DNA of 64,000 nucleotides, taken from positions 186,001-250,000 of the forward strand of contig NZ_JANZNR010000002.1 of NCBI RefSeq assembly GCF_025153525.1, in the 5' to 3' direction. This document shows, piece by piece, positions 1-8,598 of this stretch. The DNA comes from Psychroserpens sp. SPM9. GTDB taxonomy: Bacteria; Bacteroidota; Bacteroidia; Flavobacteriales; Flavobacteriaceae. Each line of letters begins with the position of its first letter. Position 1 is the first letter of the stretch. The notes beneath the pieces are model-generated. The model ran no database searches, was not told the origin of the DNA, and worked only from the letters and a program-made list of their open reading frames with translations. The position numbers were made by a program, and so were the translations under genes.

Positions 1-652
1 TTATCAAGTGATTTTCGTGTAGGTGTACGGCGAAGTCACAGTGCATTCCTTCATCACGGGAAATCAGTTCATTAGAAAATGTCAAACCTGGCATTAAACC
101 ACGTTTTTTCAACCAAAATATAGAACAAAATGATCCAGAAAAGAAAATACCTTCTACAGCAGCGAAAGCGATTAAACGCTCGGCGAAACTTGGAGATTCG
201 ATCCATTTTAATGCCCAATCTGCTTTCTTTTTAATCGCAGGAAAAGTTTCAATAGCATTAAAAAGCATGGCTTTTTCTTTCTCGTCTTTTACATAGGTGT
301 CAATTAACAAAGAGTAGGTTTCACTGTGAATGTTTTCCATCATGATTTGGAATCCATAGAAAAATTTGGCTTCACTATATTGAACTTCATTCACGAAATT
401 TTCAGCTAAATTTTCGTTTACAATACCATCACTAGCCGCAAAAAACGCTAATACATGCTTGATAAAGTAACGTTCATCATCGGTAAGTTTTCCTGTCCAA
501 TCGGTAATGTCTTGGTGTAAATCAATTTCTTCTGCCGTCCACATACTAGCTTCTGATTTTTTATACCATTCCCATAAATCATGGTGTTGAATAGGAAAAA
601 TCACGAATCGATCTTTATTTTCTTGCAAAATTGGTTCTACAACTTGAGACAT
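1..652 (-). CDS. nrdB: Ribonucleoside-diphosphate reductase small subunit (R2), C-terminus cut by window edge
   Basis: This is the beta subunit of class Ia ribonucleotide reductase; it holds the di-iron centre and tyrosyl radical used to make deoxyribonucleotides. Translating from the ATG at 652 down to base 1 gives 217 residues with no stop, so the 3' end lies outside the window. The metal-ligand pattern is complete for this part: Asp44 in EEID, Glu106 and His109 in ENIHSE, Glu167, and Glu201 and His204 in EGMH. Tyr113 sits at the radical-tyrosine position, four residues after His109. Full-length R2 has roughly 325 or more residues, so about a third is missing. The partner nrdA is expected downstream on the minus strand, outside the window. 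Confidence 0.96.
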   Translation of the reverse strand, partial: MSQVVEPILQENKDRFVIFPIQHHDLWEWYKKSEASMWTAEEIDLHQDITDWTGKLTDDERYFIKHVLAFFAASDGIVNENLAENFVNEVQYSEAKFFYGFQIMMENIHSETYSLLIDTYVKDEKEKAMLFNAIETFPAIKKKADWALKWIESPSFAERLIAFAAVEGIFFSGSFCSIFWLKKRGLMPGLTFSNELISRDEGMHCDFAVHLHENHLI

Positions 653-853
653 ATTAATTGGTTTTTTTTATTTAAAAATTAGCTGAAAAATTTAGTGTGA
701 TTTGGGACTAACAAAGATTCAAAAATGTATGAGATATTTCGGTATTTTTTACGAAACCTTTTCAACAAGTTTTTAACAATGTGGATTTTATAAAAAAATT
801 AAAGATTTGTTAAAAATATTTTTAATGTATTGATATTCAGTATTTTACAATTA

Positions 854-946
854 ATGTTCGAAAATCAAAAACGTAAGTATAATCCTGTTAAATATGCCTT
901 GGCAAGTGATGTTTACTGTAAGTTCACCATGTTAAAAATACGCTAA
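854..946 (+). CDS. Possible 30-residue basic small protein
   Basis: An ATG-to-TAA ORF of 30 codons lies 12 bases before a strong hairpin with a T-run, which is the arrangement of a complete short transcription unit. The product would be basic, starting MFENQKRKYN and ending KFTMLKIR, with one cysteine and no signal peptide or membrane segment. I do not recognise it. No good promoter (TTG-N20-TAnnTTTG) is visible in front of it, so it could equally be a chance ORF inside a small RNA that ends at the same hairpin. Confidence 0.3.
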   Translation: MFENQKRKYNPVKYALASDVYCKFTMLKIR

Positions 947-957
947 TAATTCCATAA

Positions 958-986
958 AAAAAGAGAGCAAAATTTGCTCTCTTTTT
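958..986 (+). terminator. Rho-independent terminator-like hairpin
   Basis: The arms AAAAAGAGAGCAAA and TTTGCTCTCTTTTT pair perfectly and end in a T-run on the plus strand. No standard gene precedes it on the plus strand; the only candidate is the 30-codon ORF at 854-946 or an unannotated small RNA. Confidence 0.65.
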
Positions 987-1056
987 ATCCCTAATAATTA
1001 ACTAAACTAACTAAAACTATTTACTAATAAAGTCATGTTAATTGAAATTAAGATTA

Positions 1057-1084
1057 AAAAAGTCAGGTTTGACCCTGACTTTTT
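1057..1084 (+). terminator. Second hairpin with T-run
   Basis: The arms AAAAAGTCAGG and CCTGACTTTTT pair over 11 bases around a six-base loop and end in Ts. It lies 70 bases behind the hairpin at 958-986 and about 250 bases before the LytTR regulator start. It could be a backup terminator, or a structure in the regulator's upstream region. Confidence 0.55.
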
Positions 1085-1337
1085 AATGATTAATAGCATT
1101 TAATCAAAAAGTGAATCCCCACGATCACTCTATTTTTTTGATTGGTCATCTTAATTTCAGTTCAAATATGATAAAATATCTTTGTCAAAATGTTTCAATT
1201 TGTATAGATGGTTGCAAAAAGTGTATACTTGGTAAGAGCCCATTACGAATACATACTTTAAAACACATTACACAGTAAATCGTGCTAACTATACATATTA
1301 CAGACAACCTATTACATTATATTCTATATTTGATATT

Positions 1338-2072
1338 ATGATTAAAGCAGTAATAGTAGACGACGAGCCAAAGGCTATTCAAGGGTTATCCTGGGAGCTT
1401 ACCAACTTCAGCAACGACATAGAAATTATAAAAACGTTTTCTAGTCCGGAAGAAGCTATTCAGTATTTAAATAAACATACGCCTGACTGTTTGTTTTTAG
1501 ACATCCAGATGCCAACGATGGACGGATTTCAGTTTTTAGAAAAGCTCACCAACAAAGATTTCCCTGTTGTTATTACAACCGCTTATGACGAATATGCGAT
1601 AAAGGCCTTAAAGCACGAGGCCATAGATTACCTATTAAAACCTATAGATTCTGACGACTTACAAGACACCATTCAAAAAATAAAAAAATACAATTCCAGA
1701 GTTATAAACGCTTCCAAAATAGAAGAGGTTTTAATGAGTTTTAACGAACGGTTCGACAAAAAGAAGATCACTATAAATACTGACGGAAAACTTATATTTT
1801 TAGATATTGATGATATTTTATTTGTTGAATCTGATGGCAACTACAGCACCATCGTTACCAGCAAACAACAAAACATTGTCATCACTAAAAAATTAAAAGA
1901 AGTGGATGCTATTTTACCCGAGCATTATTTTTTTAGAATTCATAACTCATTTATTATTAACTTGAATAAAATTAAAGAGTTCATTAAAAGTGAAGGTTAT
2001 GTCATTATGGAATCCAATCATAAAATTCCGGTAGCCCGACAGCGCAAATCTGATTTTTTAGAAAAACTATAG
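1338..2072 (+). CDS. LytTR-family response regulator
   Basis: This is a 244-residue two-component regulator of the LytR/AlgR class. Residues 1-120 form a receiver domain with the acidic pair Asp8-Asp9, the phosphoacceptor Asp55 in FLDIQMP, and the conserved Lys101 in YLLKP. Residues from about 145 to the end form a LytTR DNA-binding domain (FVESDGNYS, HNSFIINLNKI). It is followed after one base by a TPR/LytS-type histidine kinase, which is almost certainly its partner. The start is the ATG at 1338. A TATATTTG box at 1325-1332 is too close to serve this ATG unless the mRNA is leaderless. The target genes cannot be told from the sequence. Confidence 0.95.
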   Translation: MIKAVIVDDEPKAIQGLSWELTNFSNDIEIIKTFSSPEEAIQYLNKHTPDCLFLDIQMPTMDGFQFLEKLTNKDFPVVITTAYDEYAIKALKHEAIDYLLKPIDSDDLQDTIQKIKKYNSRVINASKIEEVLMSFNERFDKKKITINTDGKLIFLDIDDILFVESDGNYSTIVTSKQQNIVITKKLKEVDAILPEHYFFRIHNSFIINLNKIKEFIKSEGYVIMESNHKIPVARQRKSDFLEKL

Positions 2073-2073
2073 A

Positions 2074-4059
2074 TTGAAATACCCTAGTTTACATAAAATC
2101 CCTTATAATACCAATGTTGTATTGACTATGCTTTTGTTTTGTTTGATGCATTCAAGCTTAATAAACGCACAAGACCATACCAACTCAACATTTGATAGCG
2201 ACGTTACTACCTTACTATCACTAAAGCCAGTACACTATGCTTCGATTGACTCGCTGATTAAAACACATGCTCGAGACAGTCTCAAGATGAAGGCTTTAAT
2301 AAAAGACTCTAAAAGCCGCAATTATTTAGAAGGAGAAAGCTATGCGCTTAATGCATTGGGTGTAATTTACCGAAATGTTTCGCTGTATGAAGCCTCAATC
2401 AAAACACATGAAACTGCCAAAGCTATTGCTGATGAAGCTGAAAATATCGAGTTACAAATTGTAAGTCTTAATAATATTGGTGTGGCTTATCGCCGAATGG
2501 ATTTAGTAAAACCCGCATTAGACTTTCACACCAAAGCCTTAGATATTGCACGTTCTGTTAAAAACCCTTCGGAAACTATCTCTTATAATATTGCCGTTTC
2601 GCAAAATAGCATCGGGAATATTTATCTCATTTTAGACCAGTACGAACTCGCCTTAAAACAATTTGAAAAATCAATAGCGATTGAAAAAAAAGCCGGAAAC
2701 CGTTTAGGGCTGGCCATAAATTATCAAAATATTGGCTATGCTTACGAAGCTCAAGGCGAACTCGAAAATGCACTTCGTAATTACAAACTATCTTTAGAGT
2801 TTAACGAGCAAATTAATTCTAATTTAGGTCGTGTTATTTGCTATAACAGTATTGGACAAGTCTATATAAAACAGCGAAAATATATTGACGCTAAAGTGAT
2901 TATAGAAAAAGCCTTAAATAAAGCGCTTACGATTAACGATCAATTTTATATCGCTGCCTCTTATATTAATTTAGGTTGGGTTCAAAAGGAAATGGGAAAC
3001 CTTTCTACTGCGGAACGAAATCTTAAAAACGGATTAAAGGTCGCTAAACAATACAATCTCAACTTATCAATCGTTGAAGCCGATAAACACCTTTCAGATT
3101 TATACAATACAACCAACGACTATCAATCGGCTTTAGCACATTATAAAGAATCGGTTGAAGTTGAAAAAACCATCAATAACGATCGTAATTTACGCTATGT
3201 TAATGATGTGATTATTCAGTATGAGAATGAAGCAAAAAACAATGAAATTAAAGCGCTTGCCAGTGAAAATCAGATTGTAAAATCGAAGCTTGAACGCAAC
3301 AAAAAAATATTTTGGTACTCTATGCTGGCGCTTGCCATCATTGTTGGTGTGTTAGTTGGGTTATATCGCAACCGTCAACTGAGTCAGGAAAAACAAATCT
3401 TAACTCTAGAACAGGATATGTTGCGCAGTCAAATGAATCCGCATTTTATCTTCAATTCTTTAAATTCAATCAAGTTGTATATCATTAATAATGAAAAGGA
3501 AAATGCGGTGTATTACCTCAACAAATTCTCCAAACTTATTCGGAAAATTCTGGTAGCTTCTTCGGAAAAAGAAAACTCTTTAGAAGACGAACTCGACACC
3601 ATGAAACTCTATATGAACATTGAAAACATTAGATTTTCAAATGAAATAAACTTTGAAATTGAAGTAGATGATACCATTAATACGGCAAGTATCAAAGTAC
3701 CATCATTAGTCTTACAGCCCTTCCTTGAAAATGCTTTATGGCACGGACTCTCATCAAAGAAAGACGACAAGAAAATTGTATTGTACGTCTATAGAACTCA
3801 GGAAGATTTTGTAACTATTTCTATTACCGACAATGGGATTGGCAGGAAAGAAGCAGAAAAAATCAATCAGGACAAATTGCTTAAACGCAAATCTGTTGGA
3901 ATTGCCATAACCAAGGCACGATTAGCGAATTTCTCTAAAGGGTATACCAATGACTATAGTATTACCATTGAAGATTTATACGATGCTAATCAGCAACCCA
4001 TTGGAACACGAGTTATTGTCGATATTCCAACACGTTCTTCGGTGTTAAAAACTGCTTAA
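2074..4059 (+). CDS. TPR-repeat sensor histidine kinase (LytS/YehU type, His_kinase domain)
   Basis: This 661-residue membrane sensor kinase is the likely partner of the upstream LytTR regulator. Reading order: an export signal in the first ~33 residues, a periplasmic array of tetratricopeptide repeats to about residue 380, a coiled linker, one membrane helix near 412-431, then a His_kinase domain with His457 in NPHFIFNSLNSI and an ATPase domain (NALWHGL; DNGIGRKEA). The start is TTG at 2074, one base after the regulator's TAG, which suggests coupled translation. The first ATG (2128) would leave a signal peptide without its positive N-region, so TTG is preferred. The gene ends flush against the convergent next gene. 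Confidence 0.92.
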   Translation: MKYPSLHKIPYNTNVVLTMLLFCLMHSSLINAQDHTNSTFDSDVTTLLSLKPVHYASIDSLIKTHARDSLKMKALIKDSKSRNYLEGESYALNALGVIYRNVSLYEASIKTHETAKAIADEAENIELQIVSLNNIGVAYRRMDLVKPALDFHTKALDIARSVKNPSETISYNIAVSQNSIGNIYLILDQYELALKQFEKSIAIEKKAGNRLGLAINYQNIGYAYEAQGELENALRNYKLSLEFNEQINSNLGRVICYNSIGQVYIKQRKYIDAKVIIEKALNKALTINDQFYIAASYINLGWVQKEMGNLSTAERNLKNGLKVAKQYNLNLSIVEADKHLSDLYNTTNDYQSALAHYKESVEVEKTINNDRNLRYVNDVIIQYENEAKNNEIKALASENQIVKSKLERNKKIFWYSMLALAIIVGVLVGLYRNRQLSQEKQILTLEQDMLRSQMNPHFIFNSLNSIKLYIINNEKENAVYYLNKFSKLIRKILVASSEKENSLEDELDTMKLYMNIENIRFSNEINFEIEVDDTINTASIKVPSLVLQPFLENALWHGLSSKKDDKKIVLYVYRTQEDFVTISITDNGIGRKEAEKINQDKLLKRKSVGIAITKARLANFSKGYTNDYSITIEDLYDANQQPIGTRVIVDIPTRSSVLKTA

Positions 4060-4767
4060 TTAGCCTCCAAAAGCAGACATCATTGAGCCATATTTTGAAG
4101 CTTCAATTGAAAAGGTTGTTTTCTCTAAGCCCACACATTGCATTGTCATACTGTTTTTTGATTTCTTTTTATCTACATAAATCATTTCCATCATGAGTCC
4201 GTTGTCTGCATACTTTTTCATCCATTCAGGATTAAACCCTTTCGGCATTTTTTTGGCATTAGCCCCAAAAACCTGATTAAAACTAACTGGCACTTCATTT
4301 GTAATATAAAAAGTGATTTTCACGTCTTCATTTTCACTCACAAAACCTTCACAATCGAAGCCCATTATGGTTTTAGACTCTATCTTTTTAAAGGTATACG
4401 CTGAAGCATCTGTATCGCCTTTAAAATCGGAAGCTTTTAGTTTTGTTTTTTGTACAACTTTCTTACCCATCATCTCCATAAACATGGCCGAGATATTAAG
4501 CTTGTTATCCATCACCATAAACATCTTAGCATCTTCATTGGTTTTGGTCATTTCAGCAGAATCAAAACCAAAATAGGTCCCGCCTTTTTTTAAATAATAA
4601 TCAAAAGTCATATCGCCTTTTTTATGCGTCATTTTGAGTTTGTAGATATAATCAAAATCGTAGCTTGAAGGCAGTTCAATTTTAGAGGCTTTTTGAGAAA
4701 AAGCACTTTGAAAAAAGATGAAAAAAGTGATTAGAATAGTAAAATGTGTTATAGAATGTGATCGCAT
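4060..4767 (-). CDS. Secreted DUF4412-like protein
   Basis: This 235-residue exported protein starts with a clear signal peptide (MRSHSITHF, then a hydrophobic core ending SAFSQ). The mature part is Met- and Lys-rich and resembles DUF4412/GLPGLI-like proteins of Bacteroidetes, which have no established function. The frame stays open to a TTG at 4809, but the ATG at 4767 gives a sound signal peptide and is preferred. Its stop codon at 4060 directly abuts the stop of the convergent histidine kinase, and I see no terminator hairpin between them. The family assignment is moderate. Confidence 0.7.
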   Translation of the reverse strand: MRSHSITHFTILITFFIFFQSAFSQKASKIELPSSYDFDYIYKLKMTHKKGDMTFDYYLKKGGTYFGFDSAEMTKTNEDAKMFMVMDNKLNISAMFMEMMGKKVVQKTKLKASDFKGDTDASAYTFKKIESKTIMGFDCEGFVSENEDVKITFYITNEVPVSFNQVFGANAKKMPKGFNPEWMKKYADNGLMMEMIYVDKKKSKNSMTMQCVGLEKTTFSIEASKYGSMMSAFGG

Positions 4768-4885
4768 GAGTTCTGAAAATTTATAGATTAATTTATTGTA
4801 AATCTTCAATTTACGAATCCAATAATAAACTCAAAAGCCAAAATGTATATATGGTTTAAAATCCTGTGTAATTGGATGTCAATTT

Positions 4886-5452
4886 TCAACGGTAATTCTG
4901 AGCAACCTTTTCGAGCTCCAAATACCAATTTTCACCAAATTTTCTAATTAAGGCTTCTTTTACAAATTTATAAACGGGCACTTGTAATTCTTTACCTAAA
5001 GCACAGGCATCATCGCAAATTTCCCATTTGTCGTAATTAACAGCAGAAAATTCGGAGTATTCTTTAATACGAATCGGATACAAATGGCAAGATACTGGCT
5101 TTTTCCAGGAAATTTCACCTTGATTGTAAGCCTCTTCGATACCGCAAAGTGCTGTTTTTTTATCATCAAAAATCACATAGGCACAATCGGCTCCGTTGAT
5201 TAAAGGTGTCTCAAAATCACCAAAATCTGTAGTAATGTGGGTTCCTTGTTTTTCAATGGCATCAATACCTTCTTGGCGTAAAAATGGTTTTACTTTAGGG
5301 TAGATGGTCTTGAGTTTTTCAACTTCATCTGCATCAAGCGGAGCGCCTGCGTCGCCATCAATACAACAAGCACCTTTGCATGCCGATAAATTACATACAA
5401 AATCCTTTTCTATAATATCTTCTGAAACTATGGTTTTACCTAGTTGAAACAT
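4886..5452 (-). CDS. DUF3109 family cysteine-rich protein
   Basis: This 188-residue cytoplasmic protein matches DUF3109, a Bacteroidetes family related to YkgJ-type putative metal-chelating proteins. It has nine cysteines. One cluster is near the N-terminus (CNLSACKGACC); later come single cysteines in ADCAYV and ALCGIE, one in VSCHLYP, and two in ICDDAC. The spacing suggests a metal or iron-sulfur site, but no activity is established. It is transcribed away from marC, and the 105-base spacer holds back-to-back promoter-like boxes for both genes. Confidence 0.88.
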   Translation of the reverse strand: MFQLGKTIVSEDIIEKDFVCNLSACKGACCIDGDAGAPLDADEVEKLKTIYPKVKPFLRQEGIDAIEKQGTHITTDFGDFETPLINGADCAYVIFDDKKTALCGIEEAYNQGEISWKKPVSCHLYPIRIKEYSEFSAVNYDKWEICDDACALGKELQVPVYKFVKEALIRKFGENWYLELEKVAQNYR

Positions 5453-5478
5453 TTGATTTTAAGCTAAAATAATGAAGA

Positions 5479-5508
5479 CAAAAATAGGTAAACTTTACCA
5501 TTATTTAA
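5479..5508 (-). promoter_or_regulatory. Putative promoter for the DUF3109 gene
   Basis: On the minus strand a TTA (5508-5506) is followed after 19 bases by TATTTTTG (5486-5479), matching the Bacteroidetes -7 consensus TAnnTTTG. Transcription would start about 20 bases before the ATG at 5452. The -33 element is TTA rather than TTG, so the call is moderate. Confidence 0.45.
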
Positions 5509-5510
5509 CG

Positions 5511-5540
5511 TTATATATCTTACATAAAGACTTACTTTTG
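5511..5540 (+). promoter_or_regulatory. Putative promoter for the marC operon
   Basis: A TTA (5511-5513), 19 bases and TACTTTTG (5533-5540) fit the Bacteroidetes promoter layout, with transcription expected about 10 bases before the marC ATG at 5558. It lies back to back with the promoter-like site of the divergent DUF3109 gene. Confidence 0.5.
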
Positions 5541-5557
5541 CCGAAAATTCTCAAATC

Positions 5558-6151
5558 ATGGATATTCAATTAAATTTCAAGGAGATCTTAACCGCATTTA
5601 TGGTGTTATTTGCGGTCATTGATATTATAGGAAACATTCCTATTATTATTGATTTACGAAAGAAAGTTGGTCATATACAAAGTGAAAAAGCGTCAATAAT
5701 AGCTGGTGTTATTATGGTCTTCTTTTTATTTCTAGGAAAAACTATTTTATCCTTTTTAGGCGTTGGTGTCAACTCGTTTGCTGTGGCTGGTGCATTCATT
5801 CTGTTTTTTATTGCTTTAGAAATGATTTTAGGCATTACACTCTACAAACAAGACGAAAACACAGCTATGACTGCTTCTGTATTTCCATTAGCATTTCCTT
5901 TAATAGCAGGTCCAGGAAGCTTAACCACATTGCTGTCTCTAAGAGCTGAATTTAGAATTGAAAACATCATCATTGCGGTAATACTAAATGTTATTATTAT
6001 CTTTATCGTATTAAAAACCTCAGCTAAAATTGAGCGTATTATTGGTCAAAACGGAATCAACATCATTCGTAAAGTATTTGGTGTTATCTTACTAGCCATT
6101 GCAGTTAAACTATTTGCACATAACATCAAAGCGCTTTTTGAACTGGCATAA
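5558..6151 (+). CDS. MarC family integral membrane protein
   Basis: This 197-residue protein of the MarC/UPF0056 family has six hydrophobic segments, the usual length and topology. The family was once linked to multiple antibiotic resistance, but that role was not supported and its substrate remains unknown. Family features include the polar DIIGNIP stretch in the first helix and FPLAFPLIAGPGSL in the middle. It is the first gene of a tight operon: a 66-residue membrane protein follows after 9 bases, then a flavoprotein overlapping by one base. Confidence 0.92.
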   Translation: MDIQLNFKEILTAFMVLFAVIDIIGNIPIIIDLRKKVGHIQSEKASIIAGVIMVFFLFLGKTILSFLGVGVNSFAVAGAFILFFIALEMILGITLYKQDENTAMTASVFPLAFPLIAGPGSLTTLLSLRAEFRIENIIIAVILNVIIIFIVLKTSAKIERIIGQNGINIIRKVFGVILLAIAVKLFAHNIKALFELA

Positions 6152-6160
6152 TCTGGATTA

Positions 6161-6361
6161 ATGAAATATTTCACCATTCTATTTACTATTGTTGCTATTG
6201 GACTTATCGTATACAATGCGACCATGCTTGATTTTGACAGCCTGTTTGAAGGCGAAAGTGTTGTAGCACTAATCACAATCTTAGCTTCACTTTGCGGCAT
6301 TGCTTTATTACAATTATTACGATTATCTAAACGGGTCGACAAAAAATTAAAAGGAAAATAA
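6161..6361 (+). CDS. Small two-helix membrane protein, unknown function
   Basis: A 66-residue protein with two hydrophobic helices (about residues 2-20 and 33-53) and a basic C-terminus (KRVDKKLKGK). It sits between marC (9 bases upstream) and the FAD protein, whose ATG overlaps its TAA by one base. The tight packing supports it being a real gene. I do not recognise a family. Confidence 0.75.
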   Translation: MKYFTILFTIVAIGLIVYNATMLDFDSLFEGESVVALITILASLCGIALLQLLRLSKRVDKKLKGK

Positions 6362-6963
6362 TGTATGATGCTTTTATAATTGGTGGTGGCGCAGCTGGTA
6401 TGTCTTGTGCTTTAGTTTTAGGATCTGCAAAGTCTAAAGCTTTTGCCGAAAACAAACGTATTGCTATCGTGACGCATCAAAGAACATCACACTTACAAAA
6501 CGCTTTATTCAATAACGTTTTAGGTTTAGAGCCTGGAACTTTAGGTGCAGATATTCTTGAAAGCGGGAAAAAGCAACTCAGCAATTTATATGCACATGTG
6601 GAGCAGATTGCATCAGAAAAAGTAAAATCCGTGAAGCAAACCGACGGTCATTTTACCGTTATTACTAATAAAAACACATACCTATCTAAAATAGTAGTTG
6701 TTGCTGTAGGTTATACTAATTTATTAACTATAAAAGGCCTTGAAGCTTATGTTGAACCACACCCAAGAGCTGCTATTGAAAAAGACCGTATTTGGTTAAA
6801 AAATGACAATCACTTGGTGACTCATGGTTTATATGTTGCCGGAACATTAGCTGGCTGGAGAAGTCAATTTGCAATTGCTTCAGGAAGTGGCGCACAAGTA
6901 GCTACCGATATTTTAACGCTTTGGAATGACGGCAAGCAAACTAAGATCCACGATAAAATTTAA
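6361..6963 (+). CDS. Short thioredoxin-reductase-like FAD-dependent oxidoreductase
   Basis: A 200-residue flavoprotein of the pyridine nucleotide-disulfide oxidoreductase class. The N-terminal FAD-binding motif GGGAAGMSCALVLG (residues 8-21) and a C-terminal HGLYVAGTLAGW segment like the second FAD motif are present. The protein is far shorter than thioredoxin reductase (about 310 residues) and lacks both the NAD(P)-binding domain and the redox CxxC. Related short flavoproteins are often annotated as NAD(P)/FAD-dependent oxidoreductases with unknown substrate. It is the last gene of the marC operon. Confidence 0.85.
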   Translation: MYDAFIIGGGAAGMSCALVLGSAKSKAFAENKRIAIVTHQRTSHLQNALFNNVLGLEPGTLGADILESGKKQLSNLYAHVEQIASEKVKSVKQTDGHFTVITNKNTYLSKIVVVAVGYTNLLTIKGLEAYVEPHPRAAIEKDRIWLKNDNHLVTHGLYVAGTLAGWRSQFAIASGSGAQVATDILTLWNDGKQTKIHDKI

Positions 6964-6969
6964 ACATTT

Positions 6970-8598
6970 TTAGTTGCCACTGTTAGATGCTTCGAGTTCT
7001 AACTGTTCTTTTTCCCGACTTAAAAAGATGACTTCTTCAATCATATCGTCGGTTTCGTTAAGAATTTTTTCAGCAACATTACTTCCGTAGAGCTGTTGTG
7101 CTAATTCCGATTTGATTAGTCGTTTCATCTGATCGTAATAAGCTACAAAAGTGATGTTGGTACGTTCTTTTAAGTTAACAAAATCCTGAAATTTTAAAAC
7201 AATATCATCACTAACTTCAAAATTATTGATAAAATCGTCGACCTCGACACCTTTATAGATGCTTCGGTCTTTATCTAATTCGGTAAACACAAAATTACTG
7301 ATGTACTCACGACGCCTTAAGTAGTTTAGAGTTTCATTTTGAGCCGTGGTATTTAAAGGCACAAAGATGTCGGGGATAATACCGCCACCACCATAAACGA
7401 CTTTCCCTAGAGGTGTTTTGAACTTTAAAGAATCGGCAATTTGTATACTCTCAGGGTTTTCCAATTCGCCACTACTTAATCGTTTGTAGTAATCATTATA
7501 GTAATCGGTACTTTTCCCATTATCGTAAGGCCTTTGAATAGATCGACCTGTAGGCGTATAATATCTTGAAACTGTTAATCGTACTGCGCTTCCGTCTCCC
7601 AGAGACATTTCACGTTGCACCAAGCCTTTTCCGTAGCTACGACGCCCAACAATGGTGCCTTTGTCATTATCTTGAAGTGCTCCGGCAACAATTTCGCTTG
7701 CCGATGCCGAGCTTTCATTAATCAGAATATAAATATCGCCTTCTTCAAAATCACCATCATCTGTAGCAAAGCTTTTTTCAATTTTGCCTGTTTTGTTTTT
7801 GGTAAATAATATCAGTTTATCATCTTCTAAGAACTCATCAACAATCTGTTCTGCGATACCAAGAAAACCTCCTGGATTATCACGTAAATCTAGGGCCAAC
7901 TGGGTAGCACCTTGATCCTGAAGTTGATCTAAAGCCTTTTTAAATTCTTTATAAGTCGACTCGGCAAAACGATTAATTTTAATGTAACCTAACTTGTTGG
8001 TAAGCATATAAGCTGCATCAACACTTTTAATAGGAACCACATCGCGTTTAACCTTAAATTCTATTAGTTTATCTTCACCTTTTCGGAATACTGTTAGCTT
8101 TACTTTTGAACCTTTCTCCCCTTTTAGCTTTTGAATAATAGCATTGTTACTCCATTCTCTTCCGAAGATAGAATCGCCATCGGCCATTAAAATTCTGTCA
8201 CCAGCTTGAATACCTGCTTTTTCACTTGGACCGCCTTCAACCGTTCGTATAACGGTCACTGTATCATTATAGGTATAAAAATTAACACCAAGGCCCACAA
8301 AATCACCTTTCATATTATTGGTAACCCGTTCTAATTCACTTTTAGGAATATAAGTAGAATGTGGATCTAAGTTGTCTAGAATTCCGTTAACAGTAACATC
8401 GACGATGCTGTCTGTATTGACATCATCTACATATTCGTAGTCGATATAGTCTATGAGTCGGTTTAGTTTGTCTTTTTTGCTATTAGAGGTAAATAAACGA
8501 TCTGACGTATCGGTGAAATTTAATTTTCCGCCAATAAAAACACCAGCTGCAATAGCAACACCAACAATGAGTGGGATGTATTTTTTATCGAACGTCAT
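6970..8598 (-). CDS. S41 family C-terminal processing peptidase
   Basis: This 542-residue periplasmic serine protease of the CtpA/Prc class has an N-terminal signal anchor (about residues 8-25), a substrate-binding PDZ domain near 95-185, and the catalytic S41 core. The catalytic site is visible as the serine in ESSASASEI (about 297-301) and Lys324 in SYGKGLVQ, the Ser/Lys dyad of the family. Such proteases trim the C-termini of exported proteins. Its ATG directly follows the TAA of the dCMP deaminase gene, so the two are co-transcribed and probably translationally coupled. Confidence 0.94.
   Translation of the reverse strand: MTFDKKYIPLIVGVAIAAGVFIGGKLNFTDTSDRLFTSNSKKDKLNRLIDYIDYEYVDDVNTDSIVDVTVNGILDNLDPHSTYIPKSELERVTNNMKGDFVGLGVNFYTYNDTVTVIRTVEGGPSEKAGIQAGDRILMADGDSIFGREWSNNAIIQKLKGEKGSKVKLTVFRKGEDKLIEFKVKRDVVPIKSVDAAYMLTNKLGYIKINRFAESTYKEFKKALDQLQDQGATQLALDLRDNPGGFLGIAEQIVDEFLEDDKLILFTKNKTGKIEKSFATDDGDFEEGDIYILINESSASASEIVAGALQDNDKGTIVGRRSYGKGLVQREMSLGDGSAVRLTVSRYYTPTGRSIQRPYDNGKSTDYYNDYYKRLSSGELENPESIQIADSLKFKTPLGKVVYGGGGIIPDIFVPLNTTAQNETLNYLRRREYISNFVFTELDKDRSIYKGVEVDDFINNFEVSDDIVLKFQDFVNLKERTNITFVAYYDQMKRLIKSELAQQLYGSNVAEKILNETDDMIEEVIFLSREKEQLELEASNSGN

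Larger units (their letters stand above)
653..1337. other. 685-base intergenic region with two hairpins and one possible short ORF
   Basis: This spacer separates the divergent nrdB and LytTR regulator genes. It is AT-rich and holds a 30-codon ORF (854-946), a terminator-like hairpin just behind it (958-986), a second hairpin (1057-1084) and a TATCTTTG box at 1177-1184 that fits the Bacteroidetes -7 element TAnnTTTG but has no TTG at the right distance upstream. I find no NrdR-box-like palindrome in front of nrdB. Confidence 0.6.

Noticed and set aside
745-800. AT-rich stretch with TTTTCAACAAG, TTTTTAACAATGTGGATTTT, resembling DnaA-box text
   Set aside because: Only one box-like word with mismatches, no cluster, no dnaA or gidA nearby; not enough for a replication origin.
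1325-1332. TATATTTG box directly before the LytTR regulator ATG
   Set aside because: It fits the -7 consensus but would place the transcript start at the ATG itself, and no -33 TTG lies 19-21 bases upstream; likely a chance match in AT-rich DNA.
4313-4576. 87-codon plus-strand ORF opposite the DUF4412-like gene
   Set aside because: Shadow of the minus-strand gene: it has no family resemblance and no promoter, whereas the minus frame has a signal peptide.
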